Shown here piece after piece: positions 26,537-36,060 of a stretch of 64,000 bases of DNA. Where the stretch lies: positions 248,001 through 312,000 of the forward strand of contig NZ_RBII01000002.1 in the NCBI RefSeq assembly GCF_003634015.1, in the 5' to 3' direction. Both the position numbers and the translations under genes were made by a program. The notes beneath the pieces are model-generated. The model did not search any database. It had not been told where the DNA came from and was given only the letters and a program-made list of their open reading frames with translations. Positions within the stretch are counted from its first letter, which is position 1. Every line of letters begins with the position of its first letter. Source of the DNA: Litorimonas taeanensis (GTDB lineage Bacteria; Pseudomonadota; Alphaproteobacteria; Caulobacterales; Maricaulaceae).

Positions 26537-27946
26537 TTAATATCGATAATGCTCAGGCTTAAATGGCCCTTCTTTTGACACTCCGATATAATCGGCTTGC
26601 TCTTGGCTCATTTCAGTAAGCTTCGCACCGATTTTCTCAAGGTGTAGACGCGCTACTTTTTCGTCTAAATGTTTAGGCAACATATAGACTTTGTTTTCAT
26701 AACGCGGCGACGAAGATTGAGAATCTTCCCAAAGCTCTATTTGCGCCAGAACTTGGTTAGTGAAGGAAGCAGACATAACAAACGACGGATGCCCTGTTGC
26801 ATTTCCGAGGTTCAACAAACGTCCTTGGGACAACAAAATCATACGGTTCCCCTTCGGGAAAGTAATCATGTCCACCTGATCCTTGATATTTGTCCACTTC
26901 AAGTTACGTAATGCTGCCACCTGAATTTCATTATCAAAGTGACCGATATTACCAACGATGGCCATATCCTTCATTTCGCGCATATGTTCGAGACGGATAA
27001 CGTCTTTATTGCCTGTCGTTGTCACGAATATATCAGCGTCTTTTACTGTGTCTTCTAAGGTCGTAACTTCAAAACCATCCATCGCGGCTTGAAGGGCACA
27101 AATAGGGTCTACTTCTGTAACTTTTACGCGTGCACCTGCGCCGCGAAGCGAAGCCGCAGACCCCTTACCTACATCGCCATAACCAAGAACAACCGCCGTT
27201 TTACCAGCCATCATTGTATCTGTTGCGCGGCGAATACCATCCACGAGAGATTCTTTACAGCCATATTTATTATCGAACTTCGACTTCGTAACAGAATCAT
27301 TTACGTTAATCGCAGGGAATGGCAGCTGGCCTTTTTCAACAAGTTCATAAAGACGATGAACCCCTGTTGTTGTTTCTTCAGAAACCCCAACGATTTGATC
27401 CCGCATTTTCGTAAACCAGCCGGGGCTAGCCTCTAGGCGTTTTTTAACCTGACCAAAAACAGCCTCTTCTTCTTCAGAACTTGGCTCCCCTTGGATAAGC
27501 TCTGGCTCACCATTTTCAACACGCGCACCAAGCAAGATATATAGGGTCGCATCTCCGCCATCATCCAAAATAATATTCGGGCCATCGTCGAATAAAAAAG
27601 ATTTATCAAGATAGTCCCAATGTTCTTCTAGAGATTGCCCTTTAATCGCAAAAACAGGGACGCCTGAGGCTGCAATGGCCGCCGCTGCATGGTCTTGCGT
27701 TGAAAAAATGTTGCATGATGCCCAACGCACATCAGCCCCAAGCGCGGTAAGCGTTTCAATCAAGACCGCTGTTTGAATTGTCATGTGCAGTGACCCAACA
27801 ATACGCGCACCTTTTAAAGGCTTGCTTTCGCCAAACTCTTCGCGAAGAGCCATTAGGCCCGGCATTTCCGTCTCAGCGATATCTAACTCTTTGCGGCCAT
27901 AATCTGCCAAAGCGATATCTTTTACGATGTAGTCAGTCTTGCTCAT
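26537..27946 (-). CDS. ahcY: Adenosylhomocysteinase
   Basis: NAD-dependent enzyme that splits S-adenosylhomocysteine to adenosine and homocysteine, relieving product inhibition of methyltransferases. It has the NAD loop [15 protein letters not shown] (~246-260), the substrate motif [13 protein letters not shown] (~207-219) and the C-terminal PEHYRY with the conserved Lys/Tyr. The 469 aa include the ~40-residue insertion common in alphaproteobacterial and eukaryotic enzymes. I start at ATG 27946 ([10 protein letters not shown]), which begins the conserved sequence; nine further in-frame codons upstream look non-conserved. Confidence 0.97.
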   Translation of the reverse strand: MSKTDYIVKDIALADYGRKELDIAETEMPGLMALREEFGESKPLKGARIVGSLHMTIQTAVLIETLTALGADVRWASCNIFSTQDHAAAAIAASGVPVFAIKGQSLEEHWDYLDKSFLFDDGPNIILDDGGDATLYILLGARVENGEPELIQGEPSSEEEEAVFGQVKKRLEASPGWFTKMRDQIVGVSEETTTGVHRLYELVEKGQLPFPAINVNDSVTKSKFDNKYGCKESLVDGIRRATDTMMAGKTAVVLGYGDVGKGSAASLRGAGARVKVTEVDPICALQAAMDGFEVTTLEDTVKDADIFVTTTGNKDVIRLEHMREMKDMAIVGNIGHFDNEIQVAALRNLKWTNIKDQVDMITFPKGNRMILLSQGRLLNLGNATGHPSFVMSASFTNQVLAQIELWEDSQSSSPRYENKVYMLPKHLDEKVARLHLEKIGAKLTEMSQEQADYIGVSKEGPFKPEHYRY

Positions 27947-27995
27947 ATTAAAATCGCCCTTCGGACGCCACAATCAAGGTTTAAAATTTTCGCGC

Positions 27996-28024
27996 TCAAT
28001 AGGCTTAATCCATCAAAGCGTCAA
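27996..28024 (-). promoter_or_regulatory. Candidate promoter of ahcY(-metK)
   Basis: On the minus strand TTGACG and TATTGA stand 17 bases apart, about 50 bases before the ahcY ATG. The -35 is close to consensus (5 of 6); the -10 is weak (3 of 6), as is common in alphaproteobacteria. Confidence 0.35.
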
Positions 28025-28184
28025 CACGATATAACATTTTCTTTATATGAAAAATACGCCCTCAAAATCTCAAATTGCAAATTCAACCTGTACTGTTTTG
28101 CCTACACACTCCGAAAACTCACAAGACACCATAAAAGTTTAACAATTTCTCCGTAATGTCCTCAAAACAGAAACGGAATTTTCA

Positions 28185-29705
28185 ATGACGCGTAAACCTC
28201 AGCCCTCAATTGCGACCAATACAATTGAGTTTGAAACACAAGCTCTCGTAAAACCAACGGGTTTCCGAGAATATGATGCGCGTTGGTGGTTCGGGCTTCC
28301 AAGCGAAGAAAAGCCTTCTGAGCTAAATCTATATGGGGTCCAAGCCCTGGGTGAGGGGCTAGGCACATTAATGCATGAACGCGGCGTCCCGCCCAAAATC
28401 GCCGTAGGTCATGATTTCAGGCACTATTCCCTCGGCATCAAACAAGCCTTAATGCTCGGACTCGTGAATGCAGGTATTGAAGTACTTGATATCGGTTTGG
28501 CCTTATCGCCTATGGCCTATTTTGCGCAATTCCACCTTGATTGTCCTGGTGTAGCTATGGTTACAGCCTCTCATAACTCTAACGGCTGGACAGGCGTTAA
28601 AATGGGCATTGAACCGCCACTGACCTTTGGGCCCGATGAAATGGCACGTTTAAAAGAAATCGTGTTAGAGGGACAGTCTGTTCCCCGAGCTGGAGGCTCT
28701 TATCGATATGTAGACGGCGTCAGAGAGGCTTATATTGATGACCTCGTAAAGGACGTGAAACTAAAGAACAAAATCAAAGTCGTTGCCGCCTGTGGTAATG
28801 GCACGGCTGGTGCCTTTGCCGAAGAAGTATTAAGCAAAATAGGCGCAGATGTCGTCGCGGTCGAATGCGACCTTGATTACAACTTTCCTAATTACAACCC
28901 TAACCCCGAAGACATGAAAATGCTTCACGCCATGGCCGATGCCTGCAAAGCGAACGGCGCTGACGTTGCGCTGGGTTTTGACGGAGATGGAGATCGATGC
29001 GGCGTTGTCGACAATGAAGGAGAGGAAATATTTGCCGATAAAGTTGGTGTTATGCTCGCGCGTGACCTTTCCGCACTATATCCGAATGCCCAATTTGTTG
29101 CAGATGTTAAGTCGACAGGACTTTTCAATACTGACCCGGTCTTACTCGAAAATGGTGCAAAAACTGATTATTATAAAACAGGGCACAGCTATATTAAACG
29201 CCGCTCCAAAGAACTAAACGCTCTGGTCGGATTCGAAAAATCGGGGCATTATTTTTTCAATGCCCCGATTGGACGCGGCTATGATTGCGGCCTGACGTCC
29301 GCCATTGCCATTTTGCAAATGCTGGACCGTAATCCAGATAAATCTATGGCAGATTTGCGCCGTGCCTTACCCAAAACTTGGGGGAGCCCGACAATGTCGC
29401 CCTATTGCGCTGACGAAGAAAAATATGACGTCGTTGACCGTATCATTGCCGAAGTTCAAGCCGATGCCGATGCCGGTATGAAAATTCTAGGACAAGAGAT
29501 TGTGGACGTTAACACGGTGAACGGCGTGCGCATGACGCTTGAAGACGGGACTTGGGGCCTTATGCGGGCGAGTTCTAACACGCCCAATCTTGTTGTTGTG
29601 GTTGAAAGCCCTGCCTCGGAAGAGAACATGATTGGCATGTTCAGGGAAATCGAGCGGCGACTTTCTGGTTATTCAGAAATCGGCGCTTTTGATCAGAAAA
29701 TTTAA
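28185..29705 (+). CDS. Phosphomannomutase/phosphoglucomutase
   Basis: Phosphohexomutase interconverting hexose 6- and 1-phosphates, the entry to sugar-nucleotide synthesis. The phosphoserine loop TASHNSNGWTG gives Ser129, the metal loop DGDGDR gives Asp266/268/270, and the sugar-binding FEKSGHYFF lies near 350. The length of 506 aa is slightly longer than AlgC-type enzymes. It is transcribed on its own, 5.7 kb before the polysaccharide locus, and could feed Glc-1-P to GalU there. Mannose versus glucose preference cannot be told from the motifs. Confidence 0.9.
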   Translation: MTRKPQPSIATNTIEFETQALVKPTGFREYDARWWFGLPSEEKPSELNLYGVQALGEGLGTLMHERGVPPKIAVGHDFRHYSLGIKQALMLGLVNAGIEVLDIGLALSPMAYFAQFHLDCPGVAMVTASHNSNGWTGVKMGIEPPLTFGPDEMARLKEIVLEGQSVPRAGGSYRYVDGVREAYIDDLVKDVKLKNKIKVVAACGNGTAGAFAEEVLSKIGADVVAVECDLDYNFPNYNPNPEDMKMLHAMADACKANGADVALGFDGDGDRCGVVDNEGEEIFADKVGVMLARDLSALYPNAQFVADVKSTGLFNTDPVLLENGAKTDYYKTGHSYIKRRSKELNALVGFEKSGHYFFNAPIGRGYDCGLTSAIAILQMLDRNPDKSMADLRRALPKTWGSPTMSPYCADEEKYDVVDRIIAEVQADADAGMKILGQEIVDVNTVNGVRMTLEDGTWGLMRASSNTPNLVVVVESPASEENMIGMFREIERRLSGYSEIGAFDQKI

Positions 29706-29722
29706 TCGGTTCTGACCGTTAC

Positions 29723-29749
29723 AGTTTTCATTGGAAAGTTTTCATTGGA
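29723..29749 (+). repeat. Tandem 13-bp direct repeat upstream of phoD-like gene
   Basis: AGTTTTCATTGGA occurs twice with one base between copies (period 14). The pair is bracketed by the inverted repeat TGACCGT (29713-29719) and ACGGTCA (29749-29755). It lies between the mutase stop and the PhoD start, and might be a regulatory site or a slippage duplication. Confidence 0.8.
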
Positions 29750-29836
29750 CGGTCAAGGCTATCTTGTTCTAGTTTGAGTTAAATAAGAAGGCTAATCTCA
29801 GGCTTTCTTAGAACCCTCTTTATAACACGGCCTGAA

Positions 29837-31570
29837 ATGAAAAACCCTTTGCAAAAGCTTCCAACACGCCGTGGTTTTCTAGGGGCTTTGGGTGTTGGGT
29901 CTGTTGCGGCTTGCGCAGATACGGCAAGCCTCTCCTTTTCGGCTAAGAATGAAAGCCGCAGTGGTCAATTTGCACATGGCGTCTCATCTGGAGACCCCTT
30001 CTCTGATTCTGTCATTTTGTGGACACGCGTAACTCCTGACACTGAAGGCCCCGTCGAACTTGTCTGGGAGATTGATCAAGATGCGAATTTCAAATCACTT
30101 TCAGCATCGGGTAATGTCACAACGAATGCGTCTAAAGATTACACAGTCAAAGTAGAAGCTACGGGTCTGCAGGCAGGCACATGGTATTTTTATCGCTTCC
30201 GCATTGGGGAAACAGTGTCCCAAATTGGACGGACACGCACCTTACCGAATGGAAGTTTACAAGCCGCCCGATTCGCCGTTGTTTCCTGTTCAAATTGGCA
30301 GCATGGATATTTTAATGCCTATGACCACATAGCACGACAAGCCGAAGGAGATGCTTTCGACGCCCTTATTCATTTAGGCGATTATTATTATGAATATGGC
30401 ATTGAAGATGCACCAAAACTTCCTGACCGCGCCCACTTGCCCCCTCATGAAATCATAACGCTCAAGGATTACAGAACACGGCACGCCCAATATCGGTCCG
30501 ACTCAACCTTACAAGATGTCACCGCAAAAATGCCGCTTATTGCTGTATGGGACGACCATGAAACCACGAATGATAGCTGGAAAGGCGGTGCGGAGAATCA
30601 TAATTCTGATGAAGGTGACTGGGACATAAGAAGAGAAGCCGCCCTTCGCGCTTATTATGAATGGATGCCCTTGCGTGAACCCAAGTTTGGACGCTCTCGC
30701 AATGAAATTTACCGCGCTTTTGAATGGGGAGACCTGGCCTCTATAGTTTGCGTGGAAACACGCCTAACAGCTCGAGCAGAACAGATTATTGTTGAAGATT
30801 ATATCGACCAAATTGATACACCCGGCGGCGCGGAAAAGTTTAAAAAAGACATACTTAATGCCCCTAATCGTGATATGCTTGGGAAAGAACAACAAGAGTT
30901 TATTGTTGATACATTCAAAGCCTCAAAAGCAAAGGGCACGTCTTGGCGGCTATTAGCTAATCAAGTTATTATGGGGCGTTTGCTCACGCCTGATTTCACG
31001 CCTTACATTGACGAATCCGCTTTAGAGACTATTGAACAAGACTGGGCCGGGGTTCGTGACTTTTTGACTTTATCAAAATATAATGTGCCTGTTTACCCCG
31101 ACAGTTGGGATGGTTACCCTGTTGCAAGAAATGCTTTTTACAACGCATTATCAGATGCTGATATCCATGACATGCTTGTGCTTACAGGGGATGCACATGA
31201 ATTTTGGGTCAATGAATTAACCACAGAAAACCATGAAAAAATGGGTGTAGAGCTTGTGACATCTTCTGTGTCGTCTCAAACTTTGACCGCCTATTTAGGT
31301 GAAGCTACTGCCGACCATAATTTATTGCTAACGCAATCTAATCAAGACGCACGATATTATAATGCCCTCGTCAATGGTTATATAGACCTGAGCCTTACTC
31401 AGAAAAAAGCCAAAGTAAAAATGGTCGGAATAAGCACCGTGTTGAGCCGTGATTACGAAGCTTTTGATGCCGCACGTTTTACCCTTAGAAAAAGTAAGGA
31501 CACGATAAAGGTTACAGCTCCCAAAGGGCTGAATTTCAAACAAAGGTTATTATTCGCTGGCTTGGGATGA
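29837..31570 (+). CDS. PhoD-family alkaline phosphatase, Tat-exported
   Basis: Metal-dependent phosphodiesterase/alkaline phosphatase that frees phosphate from organic esters outside the inner membrane. The N terminus carries a Tat signal TRRGFLG (Arg11-Arg12) and then VAAC, so Cys26 may be lipidated. An Ig-like N-terminal PhoD domain (~45-145) precedes the metallophosphatase core, with HLGDYYYEYG, WDDHETTNDSW and LTGDAHEFW as metal and active-site motifs. The 577 aa are normal. No PHO box with an 11-base period was found, but a 14-base repeat lies upstream. Confidence 0.92.
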   Translation: MKNPLQKLPTRRGFLGALGVGSVAACADTASLSFSAKNESRSGQFAHGVSSGDPFSDSVILWTRVTPDTEGPVELVWEIDQDANFKSLSASGNVTTNASKDYTVKVEATGLQAGTWYFYRFRIGETVSQIGRTRTLPNGSLQAARFAVVSCSNWQHGYFNAYDHIARQAEGDAFDALIHLGDYYYEYGIEDAPKLPDRAHLPPHEIITLKDYRTRHAQYRSDSTLQDVTAKMPLIAVWDDHETTNDSWKGGAENHNSDEGDWDIRREAALRAYYEWMPLREPKFGRSRNEIYRAFEWGDLASIVCVETRLTARAEQIIVEDYIDQIDTPGGAEKFKKDILNAPNRDMLGKEQQEFIVDTFKASKAKGTSWRLLANQVIMGRLLTPDFTPYIDESALETIEQDWAGVRDFLTLSKYNVPVYPDSWDGYPVARNAFYNALSDADIHDMLVLTGDAHEFWVNELTTENHEKMGVELVTSSVSSQTLTAYLGEATADHNLLLTQSNQDARYYNALVNGYIDLSLTQKKAKVKMVGISTVLSRDYEAFDAARFTLRKSKDTIKVTAPKGLNFKQRLLFAGLG

Positions 31571-31594
31571 ATGTAAAGCCGCGCTTTAGGCGCT

Positions 31595-32515
31595 TTAAAT
31601 CGCATCACCACTCTTTTGTTGTGCGTAATAGTTTTGCTTAATTTGCACCGATGTTTGCCGAGAACCATCATGCGAATATCCAGGCCGCCCAAACATATAC
31701 CCCAGCCTTTGGGTGAAGCTTAACTTCGGAGCAAATATCTCTCTAAAGATCGCCACCCATTCTGAAAATGCGATCTTTATTGGATTAAATGTCTCTATAG
31801 GCTTCACGACGCCATATGTATTTTCAATATCAGACTGTTCAGCGACAAATGTACCAAACATTTTGTCCCAAATAATAAACATTCCCGCATAATTTGAATC
31901 AAGATAAAGGGGGTGCGTACCATGATGAACACGATGATGACTCGGCGTATTCATGATGCATTCAAACCATGAGGGCATTTTATCAATTGCCTCTGTATGA
32001 ATCCAAAATTGATAGACCAAATTTATCGATGCTATAAAGACGATCAAAAGAGGGTGAAACCCCAGAAGAACAAGCGGTGATGTCAGTAACACATAACCGG
32101 TAAACTCACTATGCCAAGGTTGGCGCAAGGCTGTTGTCAAATTATAATGCTCGGAGCTGTGATGCACAATATGAGCACTCCAGAACCAACGTACCTCATG
32201 CGAAATACGATGTTTCCAATAGTATAAGAAATCCTGCACAATTATCGTCAGCAATATAACGGGGAGGCTATATCCCAAGTCAAATACCCTAAACTGCCAA
32301 ACAAAGAACAAAGCGCTCAGGCCTATCGCGCCGAATAATAGACCAGAAATGAGATTGCCTAGCCCCATCGCCATAGAAGCAAACGCATCTTTCTTTTCAT
32401 ATTTCCCAGCGATTTTTTTGCGACTCACTAATAGCCATTCTGCTGCCACAGATAATACGAAAAATGGCGCCGCCCAGGCTAAAACAAAGGGGAAGTTTAG
32501 CGCGGCTCCATCCAT
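31595..32515 (-). CDS. Sterol desaturase / fatty acid hydroxylase family protein
   Basis: Di-iron membrane oxygenase of the FA_hydroxylase family. Three histidine clusters bind iron: KHRISHE, HIVHHSSEH and HHRVHHGTH. About four to five membrane segments surround them, with a TM at the N terminus. The 306 aa are normal for the bacterial branch, whose members act on sterols, carotenoids, fatty acids or ornithine lipids; the substrate here is unknown. It converges on the PhoD gene with a 24-base gap. Confidence 0.9.
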   Translation of the reverse strand: MDGAALNFPFVLAWAAPFFVLSVAAEWLLVSRKKIAGKYEKKDAFASMAMGLGNLISGLLFGAIGLSALFFVWQFRVFDLGYSLPVILLTIIVQDFLYYWKHRISHEVRWFWSAHIVHHSSEHYNLTTALRQPWHSEFTGYVLLTSPLVLLGFHPLLIVFIASINLVYQFWIHTEAIDKMPSWFECIMNTPSHHRVHHGTHPLYLDSNYAGMFIIWDKMFGTFVAEQSDIENTYGVVKPIETFNPIKIAFSEWVAIFREIFAPKLSFTQRLGYMFGRPGYSHDGSRQTSVQIKQNYYAQQKSGDAI

Positions 32516-32571
32516 ATAAACTCTCTCCCCTCATTTTTGTGTTTTTTAAGACTTTACAGGCCCTTACTGCG

Positions 32572-33381
32572 CTATGATGTCGTTTGCAAAATGCTGATAT
32601 AATCTCCGCTCAGTCTTACCGCAGTTAACGGACCATTTTTATGAGCGCCAGTATCAATGCCTATACGGTTTGATAAAATTTCAGGTTCCGCTGAAACCGT
32701 GTGACCATGCACCACAACATAGGGGTGAGGCTTCTCATAAGACAGAAACTTTTCTCTTATCCATCGCATATCTTTTGATGTTTGCTTTTTAAGTGGAATT
32801 TTTGGCCGTATGCCGGCATGCACACAAAGATATTTGCCTGTGATATGATAATTCTCAAAACGAGAAATAAATTTGTGATGTTCTTCGGGGACGCGGATTT
32901 GTATTTCGGCTAAAAGGTTCTCAGGATCAGAGTGAATACGGCTTAAATTAATCATGCCATAACTTCGAACGCACTCTCTTCCCCCAAATTCGAACCAAGC
33001 GGCCAGAGAGCGTTGACTACCTTCTAAAACTTTCAAAAAGACTTCTTCGTGATTTCCCATCAAAAAGACAACGTCGGCAAATTCTGGATTATACGTCGAT
33101 AAAAACTCAATAATCTCTGCCGATTTCGGCCCTCTATCAATCAAGTCACCTAAGAAAATAATCTTTTTCTTCATATCAGGAAATTTCGTACAATCTGCTT
33201 CGATAAGCCCCAATAGTTCTATAAGTTTATCATAGCATCCATGGACATCCCCTATCGCGTAAGCAATCTCAGGCTCCCCGCTCTCAGAGACGCCTTCTAT
33301 AGCGTCCATTTCATTTGGCAGCGTGGCCTCAGCCTTTGGAGTTGGCTTCTTTTTTGATTTAAAACTCGGAATTTTAAACAT
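32572..33381 (-). CDS. Serine/threonine-protein-phosphatase-like metallophosphoesterase
   Basis: Cytosolic calcineurin-fold phosphatase (PrpA/ApaH-like). The metal motifs are in canonical order: GDVHGC (~42), GDLIDRG (~75), GNHEE (~107), and the later HAGIR and VHGHT. At 269 aa from ATG 33381 it has a Lys/Pro-rich N-terminal tail before the domain. A GTG 18 bases upstream is also possible; neither start has a good ribosome site. Substrate could be phosphoprotein or diadenosine polyphosphate. It stands alone. Confidence 0.88.
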   Translation of the reverse strand: MFKIPSFKSKKKPTPKAEATLPNEMDAIEGVSESGEPEIAYAIGDVHGCYDKLIELLGLIEADCTKFPDMKKKIIFLGDLIDRGPKSAEIIEFLSTYNPEFADVVFLMGNHEEVFLKVLEGSQRSLAAWFEFGGRECVRSYGMINLSRIHSDPENLLAEIQIRVPEEHHKFISRFENYHITGKYLCVHAGIRPKIPLKKQTSKDMRWIREKFLSYEKPHPYVVVHGHTVSAEPEILSNRIGIDTGAHKNGPLTAVRLSGDYISILQTTS

Positions 33382-33863
33382 GCAAACTTTCGTAACCACT
33401 TAATGCGAAGTCATTTCTTCACAGACCATGAGGCTCTAGGCCACATGCCCTCTCTTATCTAAAGATAATTAGGCCTCAAAAAAGCCTTAATGAGCCTTAA
33501 TAATAAGGGGCCTATGTTACAACGCAGGAATGCATATTGTGTGTGTTTTTACTATCATTTTTCGAAAACCTTGGCCCGTAGCTATCACATCGCCAGTAAT
33601 CCACAATCAGGCTCGGAATGCATTTTTAGAGCAAGTTACATAAGGACACGCAATATTGGTTTTAAGACTGTACGAACTCCTAAATTTTGCTTGAATTCAC
33701 AACCTTAGGCCCATATCACCACAAAGACGAAAGACAGCTAAAATTGTATAAGTCACAGCTTAAGGCATTCGCCTCATAAACCATAAACCTCTCGAACTGG
33801 GGATAGTAAATTTAGACATATCCGACCATTAACAGGGTGAGTCTTTTTTCGCTACAATTCCAT
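33382..33863. other. Intergenic stretch ahead of the polysaccharide locus
   Basis: About 480 bases between the divergent phosphatase and wzc. I find no convincing gene: a 72-codon frame at 33490-33708 lacks a ribosome site and family resemblance. It must hold promoters for both flanking genes, but no hexamer pair is convincing by eye. Confidence 0.6.
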
Positions 33864-36050
33864 ATGACAAACACGTCCAATTTTTCTGAGTTTCAAGATC
33901 AAAACCCCCTCGAAAGTAATGGGTTTGATTTCTGGGCCTTATTTAGAATTTTACAAAAATGGTTTTGGCTTGTCCTACTCATCATAACAATTGTTATGTC
34001 GCTGGCAGTTCTAAAACTCGTCAGAACAACGCCGATTTATCGGGCTTCCGCTGTATTAGAGGTCAAACAAGAAGAACGAAATATTATCGAGGTTTCTGAG
34101 GTCGAAAACATCATTGCGGATAAAGAGTTTTTATCAACACAAGTTGAGCTATTAAAAAGTGACAGCTTAGTGAGAGATGTTGTCGAAGCCTTGAATTTGG
34201 TTTCAGACACAAACTTTTACGACCCCACAGATGAAGACTGGCTGAACCTGCCGCGCGAAGAACGTATTCGCAGCGTTATCGCTGAAGTCAAAAACAAAAT
34301 CACAGTCACACCTATTGGTCGGAGCCGCCTAATCAATGTGAGTTTTGAACATTCAAGCCCGCGCCAAGCGGCCTTCATTGCGAATACGCTAACTGAGACA
34401 TTCATCAACAACACACTGGCCAGAAAATTCAATGCGACAGCCTATGCCCGCGACTTTCTGGAGAACCGCCTCCAGACGGTGAAAGCCTCGCTTGAAGAAG
34501 CTGAAGAAGAACTTGTTCAATATGCTTCAGATAACAATCTTTTAGTTTTAAATAATGAGGACGGCAGAGAAGTCACAAGTTCACTCGATGCGTCCTCTCT
34601 TATTCAGCTCGATGCTGAACTGACAACAGCTATTACGGAACGCGTAGCAGCGGAAATCGCCTATAAACAAGTCGAGGAAGGTCGTTTCTTAACGGAAATC
34701 ATGAAAGACCAGACAATTTCGCAGCTTAAATCCGCCCGTGTTGAGCTTAATTCTGAGTACATTGAGAAACTGGCTGTCTACAAACCAGACTTTCCTGAAA
34801 TGCTAGAGCTTAAATCTCGGATAGATCTTTTTGACAAAACGATTGAGGAAGAAACGCAAGCCATCGTTGGTGGTCGTAAAGACGAGTTACAAGCCGCTTA
34901 TGACCTCGCGCTAGCGAAGGAAAGAGATCTAACACAACGCGTGGCTAACCTTAAATCATCAGTCATCGACATCCGTGAAAAGAGCATTAATTACACCATT
35001 CTGAAACGGCAAGTGGATACAGAGCGAACACAATATGATGCATTATTGCAACGACTGAAAGAAGTCAGCGTATCAGACAATATTGGTTCAAACTTGGTTC
35101 AAATTGTTGATGCAGCTACGCCGCCTCAACTCCCATTTTCACCTCAAAAAGCCCGTACGCTTATTCTTGCTTTCCTATTGAGCAGCCTCTTAGGCGGCGG
35201 ACTCGTTTACTTAATTGAAATCATTGATGATCGGGTCAAAGGCCCCGATGATGTTAAAAACAAGGTGAAGCAGATTATCATGGGCGTGATTCCAGCCGTT
35301 GAAGTCGAAGATGATATTTTTGACAGCCTACAGGATCCGCAATCTGCAATTTCAGAAGCCTATGCTTCATTGCGGACGAACCTACAATTCTCTGGCCCGA
35401 ATGGCGGCCCGAAGGTTATTCAAATGACCAGTACGCGAAGTGGTGAAGGTAAATCCGTTTCCTCTCTCAGCCTTGCCATGAAGTTTGCGGGGCTTGGTAA
35501 ACGGGTCCTGCTGATTGACGCTGATATGAGATTGCCCACTTTCCTAAAAGGGAAAGGCCAAACAGTGGGTTTATCTGGTATTCTTACCTCTGATGTAAAT
35601 TTTGCAGACCAGATTCAGCAAAGTAATTTTGAAAATTTAGATTTGCTACCAAGTGGCCATAGTGTGCCCAATCCGTCTGAAATTTTATCGACGGGACGCT
35701 TAGATGAACTTATCGAATATGCGCGCCAAAACTACACACATGTTTTGGTCGACTCTCCGCCTGTGTTAGGCCTAGCGGATGCGCCAACACTTGGGGCAAA
35801 AGTCGACGCCACACTCTTGATCGTTGAATCAAGAAAAATCCGTACACCAAATGTGAAAGCCTCTATTGAGCGATTGCAAGCGAGTGGCACCCGTTTATTG
35901 GGTGTCGTCTTAACAAAGTACAAGACAGGTTCTAATGGATATGGTGATTATTATAAATACAGTTACGGAACCAGTGCGAGCACGTATGGCCAGAATTCCA
36001 AGAAAGACGCGACCCCAGGTAAGTCAAAACGTAAATTCAAAATTGCCTAA
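33864..36050 (+). CDS. wzc: Polysaccharide co-polymerase with tyrosine autokinase (Wzc/BY-kinase)
   Basis: Inner-membrane protein that controls chain length and export of a Wzy-type polysaccharide through cycles of tyrosine phosphorylation. An N-terminal Wzz domain with one TM (~33-55) is followed by a long periplasmic coiled coil and a second TM (~425-445). The cytoplasmic kinase has Walker A RSGEGKSVSS (~525), Walker A' VLLIDADMR (~548), Walker B HVLVDSPP (~626) and a C-terminal tyrosine cluster (YGDYYKYSYG, ~690). Starting at ATG 33864 gives 728 aa; a GTG 27 bases earlier is possible. It opens the locus. Confidence 0.93.
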   Translation: MTNTSNFSEFQDQNPLESNGFDFWALFRILQKWFWLVLLIITIVMSLAVLKLVRTTPIYRASAVLEVKQEERNIIEVSEVENIIADKEFLSTQVELLKSDSLVRDVVEALNLVSDTNFYDPTDEDWLNLPREERIRSVIAEVKNKITVTPIGRSRLINVSFEHSSPRQAAFIANTLTETFINNTLARKFNATAYARDFLENRLQTVKASLEEAEEELVQYASDNNLLVLNNEDGREVTSSLDASSLIQLDAELTTAITERVAAEIAYKQVEEGRFLTEIMKDQTISQLKSARVELNSEYIEKLAVYKPDFPEMLELKSRIDLFDKTIEEETQAIVGGRKDELQAAYDLALAKERDLTQRVANLKSSVIDIREKSINYTILKRQVDTERTQYDALLQRLKEVSVSDNIGSNLVQIVDAATPPQLPFSPQKARTLILAFLLSSLLGGGLVYLIEIIDDRVKGPDDVKNKVKQIIMGVIPAVEVEDDIFDSLQDPQSAISEAYASLRTNLQFSGPNGGPKVIQMTSTRSGEGKSVSSLSLAMKFAGLGKRVLLIDADMRLPTFLKGKGQTVGLSGILTSDVNFADQIQQSNFENLDLLPSGHSVPNPSEILSTGRLDELIEYARQNYTHVLVDSPPVLGLADAPTLGAKVDATLLIVESRKIRTPNVKASIERLQASGTRLLGVVLTKYKTGSNGYGDYYKYSYGTSASTYGQNSKKDATPGKSKRKFKIA

Positions 36051-36060
36051 GGTTCATTAA

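Noticed and set aside
33490-33708. 72-codon frame in the gap before wzc
   Set aside because: No Shine-Dalgarno, no family resemblance, and Cys/His/Tyr-rich composition like translated non-coding DNA.
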